Shown here: in pieces, positions 58,334 to 64,000 of the stretch
How positions within the stretch are numbered: position 1 is the first letter of the stretch
Layout: every line of letters begins with the position of its first letter
DNA from: Vibrio cyclitrophicus
Lineage (GTDB): Bacteria > Pseudomonadota > Gammaproteobacteria > Enterobacterales > Vibrionaceae
Reading direction: 5' to 3'
DNA length: 64,000 nt
Assembly: GCF_024347435.1 (NCBI RefSeq)
Contig: NZ_AP025480.1
Location: forward strand, 310,001 to 374,000
Notes under the pieces: model-generated
Databases searched by the model: none
Told to the model about the DNA's origin: nothing
The model's input: only the letters and a program-made list of their open reading frames with translations
Program-made: the position numbers and the translations under genes

Positions 58334-58687
58334 ATGCAGCATCTTGTTTTTGTATATGGAACGTTGAGACAAGGTCAATCTAACCATCACTATTTGCAGC
58401 AGTGCGAGTACTTAGGAAGGTTTGATACACCTGAATATTATGCTATTTTTGATTTAGTTGCATATCCAGCGATGGTTTTTGGAAAGAAAAGTGTCGCTGG
58501 TGAGGTCTATTTAATTAACGACGAAGTTCTGGCATCGCTCGATCGGTTAGAGGATGTCCCGGTTGAGTATCGTCGCGAGCAAATAGAAACTATATTTGGA
58601 TTAGCATGGGTATATTTGTATCAGCTTGATCTAGCAGAGAATAAAGAAATACTTTCGGGTGACTGGTGTAAGCGAAATAACGTGTAA
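58334..58687 (+). CDS. ytfP: Gamma-glutamylcyclotransferase-like protein YtfP
   Basis: A 117-residue AIG2/GGCT-like protein. FVYGTLRQGQSNHHYL is the substrate-binding signature and GEVYLINDEVLASLDRLEDVP follows. Its natural substrate is unknown. Third gene of the tamA-tamB-ytfP unit as in E. coli. Confidence 0.92.
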   Translation: MQHLVFVYGTLRQGQSNHHYLQQCEYLGRFDTPEYYAIFDLVAYPAMVFGKKSVAGEVYLINDEVLASLDRLEDVPVEYRREQIETIFGLAWVYLYQLDLAENKEILSGDWCKRNNV

Positions 58688-58712
58688 CCGCTCGGTGCTC
58701 TGAGTATCAAAC

Positions 58713-58743
58713 AAAAAGCCAGCATGTGAATGCTGGCTTTTTA
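58713..58743. terminator. Bidirectional terminator, ytfP / fbp
   Basis: AAAAAGCCAGCAT-GTGA-ATGCTGGCTTTTT serves both converging genes. Confidence 0.92.
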
Positions 58744-58774
58744 ATGACGTTATTTTGATAATTAATCGAGAAAA

Positions 58775-59785
58775 CTAGTCTCGGTTAAGCTCAAGAAACT
58801 CTTCTACTTTACGTACCATACTTGTTGAGCCAACGAAGAAAGGCACACGTTGATGTAACTCAGTTGGTTTGATATCCATGATGCGTTGAACACCATCTGA
58901 TGCGATGCCACCAGCTTGCTCCATAAGGAAAGCAATTGGGTTGCACTCGTACAACAGACGTAGTTTTCCTTGAGGGTGACTTTGTGTACTTGGATACAAG
59001 TAGATGCCACCTTTCAGTAGGTTACGGTGGAAATCCGATACTAGAGAACCAATGTAACGAGAGGTGTAAGGACGGTTGTCACTCGGCTCATCTTCTTGGC
59101 AGTACTTAATGTACTTTTTAACACCCGTAGGGAAACGGAAGTAGTTACCTTCGTTGATTGAGTAAATCTTACCTTCATCAGGGACCATCATGTTTTCATG
59201 AGACAGACAGAAAGTACCCAATGATGGGTCGTAGGTGAAGCCATTTACACCAGCGCCTGTCGTGTAAACAAGCATGGTTGAAGAACCGTAAATCACGTAA
59301 CCTGCGGCTACTTGCTTGTGTCCAGGTTGTAGGAAATCTTCTTCTGTTGGCGGAGTGCCAATCGGTGATACTCGACGGTAGATAGAGAAAATTGTACCAA
59401 CAGATACATTCACATCGATGTTTGAAGAGCCATCAAGTGGATCCATCAAGACAACGTATTTTGCATTTTTGTTTAGCTCTTTATTGAAGGCAACTGCTTC
59501 GTCTTCTTCTTCACTTGCTACACCACAAACTTGATCGCGAGCTTCTAGAGCTGCTTTAAATTTGTCGTTAGCGTAAAGGTCTAGCTTCTGCTGCTCTTCA
59601 CCTTGAACGTTGTCTGTACCAACAGCGCCAGTAATGTCGACAAGACCTGCTTTGTTGATTTCACGGTTAACAATTTTTGCAGCAAGACGAATTGATGACA
59701 AAAGGGATGATAGATCACCACTTGCATGGGGAAAGTCATTTTGTTTTGCAACAATGAACTCACCAAGGGTGCGCATCTCAGACAT
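58775..59785 (-). CDS. fbp: Fructose-1,6-bisphosphatase, class I
   Basis: A 336-residue gluconeogenic enzyme removing the C1 phosphate from fructose-1,6-bisphosphate. Metal ligands are in [11 protein letters not shown] (Asp115, Asp118) and the Glu run EEEDE (92-96). [19 protein letters not shown] closes the fold. AAGGAAATAAC precedes the ATG. Single gene. Confidence 0.97.
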   Translation of the reverse strand: MSEMRTLGEFIVAKQNDFPHASGDLSSLLSSIRLAAKIVNREINKAGLVDITGAVGTDNVQGEEQQKLDLYANDKFKAALEARDQVCGVASEEEDEAVAFNKELNKNAKYVVLMDPLDGSSNIDVNVSVGTIFSIYRRVSPIGTPPTEEDFLQPGHKQVAAGYVIYGSSTMLVYTTGAGVNGFTYDPSLGTFCLSHENMMVPDEGKIYSINEGNYFRFPTGVKKYIKYCQEDEPSDNRPYTSRYIGSLVSDFHRNLLKGGIYLYPSTQSHPQGKLRLLYECNPIAFLMEQAGGIASDGVQRIMDIKPTELHQRVPFFVGSTSMVRKVEEFLELNRD

Positions 59786-60055
59786 GTTATTTCCTTAAAC
59801 TTCTCTCAATATTAGGGGGGATTTGAGCACTGTAGATTCTGCCTCTTGTGTGGGCTTTATTCATCTAGACGCTTACCTAAATTCTACGGCTTAGATCTTT
59901 TTAATGGTAATGAACTAAGCGACACAGATCTCACTTACTATGTCGACTAAATTTGTTTTGCATTGCCACTCGCTTTTAATCGTCAATTCATGATAATGAA
60001 GGCTGATAGTTTGATTTAAACATGGTTCATTTAGCCAAGCGTTTGGAAGCAATAT
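59786..60055. other. fbp / mpl intergenic region
   Basis: A 270-base divergent interval that must hold both promoters. AT-rich, with the small inverted pair TTCATGATAATGAA (59987-60000). No gene or clear regulator site seen. Confidence 0.4.
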
Positions 60056-61414
60056 ATGCATATTCATATCTTAGGAATTTGTGGCACCTTCATGGGTGGT
60101 GCTGCGGTATTGGCTCGTCAATTAGGTCACAAGGTTACGGGTAGTGACGCGAATGTTTATCCTCCAATGAGCACGCTGTTGGAATCTCAAGGGATTGAAA
60201 TTATTGAAGGGTTCGACCCGAGCCAATTAGAGCCAAGGCCGGACCTAGTGGTTATCGGCAATGCGATGAGCCGTGGTAATCCGTGCGTTGAGTATGTATT
60301 GGATAATAATCTTAGATACACATCTGGCCCGCAATGGTTGCAAGAGTTCCTACTGCATGACCGTTGGGTTCTGGCGGTGTCGGGTACGCATGGCAAAACT
60401 ACAACATCAAGTATGTTGGCTTGGATCTTAGAAGATTGTGGTTATGCGCCAGGCTTCTTAGTGGGTGGCGTATTGGGTAATTTTGGTATATCGGCTCGCC
60501 TTGGTGAAAGTATGTTCTTCGTGGTGGAGGCCGACGAATACGACAGTGCTTTTTTCGATAAGCGATCTAAGTTTGTTCATTACCACCCAAGAACCTTGGT
60601 AGTGAATAATCTAGAGTTCGATCATGCTGACATCTTCGATGATCTTGAAGCGATTAAGCGACAGTTCCATCATTTGGTGCGCACTGTACCAAGTAACGGT
60701 CGTATTTTTTCACCTAAGCAAGGCACCGCTATTCAAGATGTTCTAGCTCGCGGTTGCTGGAGTGAAAGAGAATCGAGTGGTGAGCAAGGCGACTGGGATG
60801 CTAAGAAGCTGGTTAAAGATGGCTCTCAATTTGAGGTTTACCTCCAAAATGAATGTGTTGGAACGGTAAACTGGGATTTAGTGGGCGACCACAACGTAAA
60901 TAATGCTTTGATGGCGATAGCTGCTGCACGACACGTGGGCGTGACACCAGACCTAGCTTGTGAATCGTTAGCTACTTTTATTAATACTAAGCGTCGTTTG
61001 GAGTTTAAAGGCGAGGTGGCAGGTGTTTCTGTTTATGATGATTTTGCACATCACCCAACGGCGATTGAACTTACTCTGGGCGGATTACGTAATAAGGTCG
61101 ACACGAAAAAAATCATTGCCGTTTTAGAGCCTCGTTCTGCCACAATGAAACGTGGTGTGCACAAAGAAACTTTGGCTGATTCGTTGAAACAGGCGGATTC
61201 TACCTACTTATTCCAACCGGATAATATTGATTGGTCGGTTCAAGATGTCGCAGACGCTTGTCACCAACCTGCGTATGTGAGTGATGATATGGATGCATTC
61301 GTTGCTAAAATTGTCTCAGAGGCACAAGTGGGCGACCAAATCTTGGTAATGAGTAATGGTGGCTTTGGTGGCATTCACCAAAAACTGTTGGATGGATTGG
61401 CACTCAAAGGCTAA
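60056..61414 (+). CDS. mpl: UDP-MurNAc tripeptide ligase Mpl
   Basis: A 452-residue peptidoglycan recycling ligase that joins L-Ala-gamma-D-Glu-meso-DAP to UDP-MurNAc. GICGTFMGG is the N-terminal UDP-binding loop, SGTHGKTTTS (109-118) the ATP loop, and EADEYDSAFFDKRSKFVHY the Mpl signature. RRLEFKGEVAGVSVYDDFAHHPTAI follows. Forward unit with ubiX. Confidence 0.96.
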   Translation: MHIHILGICGTFMGGAAVLARQLGHKVTGSDANVYPPMSTLLESQGIEIIEGFDPSQLEPRPDLVVIGNAMSRGNPCVEYVLDNNLRYTSGPQWLQEFLLHDRWVLAVSGTHGKTTTSSMLAWILEDCGYAPGFLVGGVLGNFGISARLGESMFFVVEADEYDSAFFDKRSKFVHYHPRTLVVNNLEFDHADIFDDLEAIKRQFHHLVRTVPSNGRIFSPKQGTAIQDVLARGCWSERESSGEQGDWDAKKLVKDGSQFEVYLQNECVGTVNWDLVGDHNVNNALMAIAAARHVGVTPDLACESLATFINTKRRLEFKGEVAGVSVYDDFAHHPTAIELTLGGLRNKVDTKKIIAVLEPRSATMKRGVHKETLADSLKQADSTYLFQPDNIDWSVQDVADACHQPAYVSDDMDAFVAKIVSEAQVGDQILVMSNGGFGGIHQKLLDGLALKG

Positions 61415-61452
61415 CGACATCCACGACCTTATAATTTGAAGTAATTGAGAAC

Positions 61453-62076
61453 ATGACAAAACACGATAAAGCGATAACCCTCGCTTTCACTGGCGCATCT
61501 GGTGCGCCTTACGGACTGCGTTTACTTGAATGCCTACTGGCGGCAGATTATCAGGTTTATTTGCTGATATCGTCGGCAGCTCGAGTGGTGTTGGCGACCG
61601 AGCATGAACTTAAGTTACCTGCTGGGCCAGATGCTGCGAAACAAGCTTTAGTTAAGCATTTAGGTTGCGACCCAGAAAAGCTGGTGGTGTGTGGCAAAGA
61701 TGATTGGTTCTCACCGGTTGCCTCTGGTTCAGCAGCACCGAAGCAGATGGTGGTGTGTCCATGTTCTGCAGGAAGCTTGGCATCCATTGCTCATGGCCTA
61801 TCAGATAACCTGATCGAGCGAGCAGCGGACGTGGTTATGAAAGAGCGAGGCCAGCTGTTGTTAGTGGTTCGTGAGACGCCATTTTCTACGTTGCACTTAG
61901 AGAACATGCACAAACTCTCGACCATGGGCGTAACGATCATGCCCGCGGCTCCGGGTTTTTATCACCAACCTAAGTCGATCGAAGATCTGGTCGATTTTAT
62001 GGTGGCGCGTATTCTCGATCATCTTGGTATCGAGCAAGGTTTAGTGCCACGTTGGGGGTACGATCAACGTAATTGA
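61453..62076 (+). CDS. ubiX: Flavin prenyltransferase UbiX
   Basis: A 207-residue enzyme that makes prenylated FMN, the cofactor for the UbiD decarboxylase in ubiquinone synthesis. [15 protein letters not shown] is the FMN site, and [27 protein letters not shown] the central motif. 38 bases after mpl, probably co-transcribed. Confidence 0.96.
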   Translation: MTKHDKAITLAFTGASGAPYGLRLLECLLAADYQVYLLISSAARVVLATEHELKLPAGPDAAKQALVKHLGCDPEKLVVCGKDDWFSPVASGSAAPKQMVVCPCSAGSLASIAHGLSDNLIERAADVVMKERGQLLLVVRETPFSTLHLENMHKLSTMGVTIMPAAPGFYHQPKSIEDLVDFMVARILDHLGIEQGLVPRWGYDQRN

Positions 62077-62126
62077 TCCAAACTTGATAGCTTATTGTTA
62101 AAATTCGAATTACAATTCTGAACACT

Positions 62127-62228
62127 CATCGGGGAGCAAACCATTCAAATAATGAATGCGAGCTGAGATCAAGCAAGTGCTTGGGACCCGTAAACCTGAA
62201 CCAGATAATGCTGGCGTAGGAATTGAGT
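62127..62228 (+). promoter_or_regulatory. TPP riboswitch (THI element)
   Basis: CATCGGGGAGC, GCTGAGATC, GGGACCCGTAAACCTGAACC, AGATAATGCTGGCGTAGG are the conserved THI-box segments. It lies about 65 bases before thiB. The following TTCTCC (62247-62252) can pair with GGAGAG (62281-62286), the thiB ribosome-binding site. Confidence 0.95.
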
Positions 62229-62292
62229 TAGGAACAACTTCTACCGTTCTCCTCCCTCAAACCTGTGCCGCTCAGACCATGGAGAGCGTCCA

Positions 62293-63285
62293 GTGAAATT
62301 AACATTTACAACTCTTGCTGTTACTACAGCTATCTCTTTCTCTGCCGTTGCTGCAGACAATACTCTAACTGTATATACCTATGATTCTTTTGCTGCGGAT
62401 TGGGGCCCTCGTCCTGCCGTTGAAAAAGCATTCGAAGAAAAGTGTGGTTGTGATGTGAATTTTGTCGCGCTAGAAGATGGCGTGTCTATTTTAAATCGCT
62501 TGCGTCTTGAAGGTGGTAACAGCAAAGCTGATATCGTGTTAGGCCTAGATAACAATCTAATGGCTGAAGCGAAAGCGACGGGCTTATTGGCTGAGCACAG
62601 TGTTGATACGTCAGCAGTAACGCTTCCTAATGGTTGGAGTGACAGCACTTTTGTTCCATATGACTTTGGCTACTTTGCTTTTATTTACAACAAAGAGAAG
62701 TTGGTAAATCCACCTAAGAGCCTTAAAGAACTGGTTGAGCAGCGTGATGATCTTAAGGTTATCTACCAGGATCCACGTACATCAACACCAGGTCAAGGCA
62801 TGATGCTATGGATGAAGTCTGTTTACGGTGATGAAGCGACAGACGCGTGGAAGAAGCTCGCTCAGAAAACGGTTACTGTGACTAAAGGTTGGTCTGAGGC
62901 TTACTCTATGTTCCTAAAAGGCGAGTCGGACTTAGTCCTGTCTTACACGACTTCTCCGGCTTACCACATCATTGCAGAAGGTGATTCTAAGTACGCAGCA
63001 GCAAGCTTTGAAGAAGGTCATTATACTCAAGTCGAAGTGGCAGCTAAGGTCAAAGGCAGCAAGAACGAAAAGCTGGCTGATGAATTTATGGTATTTATCC
63101 TGAGTGACGAGTTCCAATCAGCGATGCCAACGGGTAACTGGATGTACCCAGTGACAGATATTGAGCTTCCAAAAGGGTTCGAGCAACTTACGGTTCCTCA
63201 AAAAGCGCTAGGTTTCACGCCTGAAGAAATAGCATCTAAGCGTAAGCCATGGATTCGTGAATGGCAGAGTGCACTTACTTTTTAA
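62293..63285 (+). CDS. thiB: Thiamine ABC transporter substrate-binding protein
   Basis: A 330-residue periplasmic protein binding thiamine and its phosphates. Signal peptide MKLTFTTLAVTTAISFSAVAA, then the binding fold (YDSFAADWGPRPAVEKAFEEKCGCDVNFV). GTG start at 62293 with TGGAGAG 6 bases before it. Controlled by the TPP element upstream, with thiP following. Confidence 0.95.
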   Translation: MKLTFTTLAVTTAISFSAVAADNTLTVYTYDSFAADWGPRPAVEKAFEEKCGCDVNFVALEDGVSILNRLRLEGGNSKADIVLGLDNNLMAEAKATGLLAEHSVDTSAVTLPNGWSDSTFVPYDFGYFAFIYNKEKLVNPPKSLKELVEQRDDLKVIYQDPRTSTPGQGMMLWMKSVYGDEATDAWKKLAQKTVTVTKGWSEAYSMFLKGESDLVLSYTTSPAYHIIAEGDSKYAAASFEEGHYTQVEVAAKVKGSKNEKLADEFMVFILSDEFQSAMPTGNWMYPVTDIELPKGFEQLTVPQKALGFTPEEIASKRKPWIREWQSALTF

Positions 63286-63370
63286 CTTACTATTAAAAAG
63301 ATGAGCGCCCTGTACTTAAAGGCTCATTCGTGATGTTTGGAATGAGCCATTTACGGTAAATAATTAATTT

Positions 63371-64000
63371 ATGATAAAGAAAACACCTAAGGTCGGGATC
63401 TGGGTTGCGATACTCATTACCGCCTTCGTGGTTTCAGCAGTTGGGGCATTGCTTAGCAATGCCCCTTCTCTTGATATCAGCCTAGTATGGTCTGATCCTT
63501 ACTATTGGCATGTAACGAAATTCAGTTTTTATCAGGCGACACTCTCAACTGTGCTGAGTGTTGGCTTTGCTATACCTATTGCGCATGCTCTGTGTCGCAG
63601 ACAGTTCTTTGGAAGAGCCTTGTTATTAAGGTTGTTCGCGTCAACCTTGGTTCTACCTGTGTTGGTCGGCGTATTTGGCTTGCTGGCGATTTACGGCAAC
63701 AGTGGTTGGTTAGCTAAGTTCTTAGCGAACTTAGACATAGAGTTACCATTCTCGATTTATGGCTTGAATGGTATTTTACTAGCGCATGTTTTTTTCAACC
63801 TGCCTTACGCCAGCCGTTTACTTCTGCAAGCTTTGGATACCGTGCCTGCCGAGCAGCACAAGCTGTGTGCTCATTTAGGCATGAGCCATTGGAATAAATT
63901 TAAATGGGTTGAATGGCCGAGGTTAAGACAGCAGCTGCCGCATGTGTGCGGTTTGGTCTTCATGTTGTGCTTCACCAGCTTTGCTACCGTGATGGCGTTG
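63371..64000 (+). CDS. thiP: Thiamine ABC transporter permease, N-terminal part
   Basis: The first 210 codons, cut by the window end. It starts MIKKTPKVGIWVAILITAFVVSAVGALL, with at least four membrane segments visible. FYQATLSTVLSVGFAIPIAHAL and the loop region RSFFG-like RQFFGRALLLRLFAS fit the ThiP permease domains, and EQHKLCAHLGMSHWNKFKWVEWPRLRQQ is the first EAA-type coupling loop. ThiQ is expected beyond the window. Confidence 0.95.
   Translation, partial: MIKKTPKVGIWVAILITAFVVSAVGALLSNAPSLDISLVWSDPYYWHVTKFSFYQATLSTVLSVGFAIPIAHALCRRQFFGRALLLRLFASTLVLPVLVGVFGLLAIYGNSGWLAKFLANLDIELPFSIYGLNGILLAHVFFNLPYASRLLLQALDTVPAEQHKLCAHLGMSHWNKFKWVEWPRLRQQLPHVCGLVFMLCFTSFATVMAL

Noticed and set aside
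63371..64000. Truncated thiP as a pseudogene
   Set aside because: The frame is open to the last base; it is cut by the window edge only. The same is true of slyD at the start.

Overview
The window reads as chromosomal DNA of a Vibrio species (Gammaproteobacteria, Vibrionaceae). The evidence is the protein sequences, the order yheO-tusDCB-rpsL-rpsG-fusA-tuf followed by S10-spc-alpha, the ytf/tam/msrA/fbp/mpl neighbourhood, a zrg-type zinc-uptake operon, and preferred codon use in the ribosomal genes. A Splendidus-clade species is my guess; the species cannot be fixed from the window alone.

Layout. 1-3.8 kb: the end of slyD, a Thr-type isoaspartyl peptidase, slyX with a WD40 lipoprotein on the minus strand, and fkpA. 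3.9-10.5 kb: yheO, tusDCB (tRNA 2-thiolation) and the str operon ending in tuf. 10.5-13.9 kb: a class C group II intron placed directly behind the tuf terminator and itself interrupted by an IS110-family (IS1111-type) insertion sequence with 11-bp sub-terminal inverted repeats. 14.0-28.0 kb: the S10, spc and alpha ribosomal operons with secY and rpoA, separated by a terminator/promoter junction and an alpha-leader region. rpmJ and rpsN are easy to miss here. 28.2-32.2 kb: small lipoprotein, fklB/ytfB divergent pair, EamA exporter, ElaA-type acetyltransferase and a Crp/Fnr regulator.

32.3-38.0 kb: a tight seven-gene minus-strand operon (dedA-like, ATP-grasp, DinB-like, NRDE/TANGO2-like, YHS, DoxX, OlsF-like bifunctional acyltransferase). 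It resembles an undescribed lipid-modification or envelope system and is the best candidate for new biology. 38.3-45.6 kb: cpdB lipoprotein, then the sulfate-activation operon cysD-cysN-SLC13 transporter-cysC. 45.7-50.8 kb: a TIGR03899-type protein, an unlisted 34-residue membrane protein with a very strong ribosome-binding site, and the zinc operon (DUF2607, His-rich ZrgA, ABC ATPase, permease, DUF3299) behind a near-perfect Zur-type palindrome. 50.8-58.7 kb: ytfJ, ytfK, msrA, tamA-tamB, ytfP. 58.8-64 kb: fbp, mpl, ubiX, and a TPP riboswitch leading thiB-thiP; thiP is cut by the window edge.

How the parts work together. Most of the window is core translation and housekeeping under growth-rate control, with leader structures where ribosomal proteins are known to feed back in relatives. 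The accessory parts are the nested intron/insertion sequence, the OlsF-type operon and metal, sulfur and thiamine uptake loci with recognisable Zur and TPP control elements.
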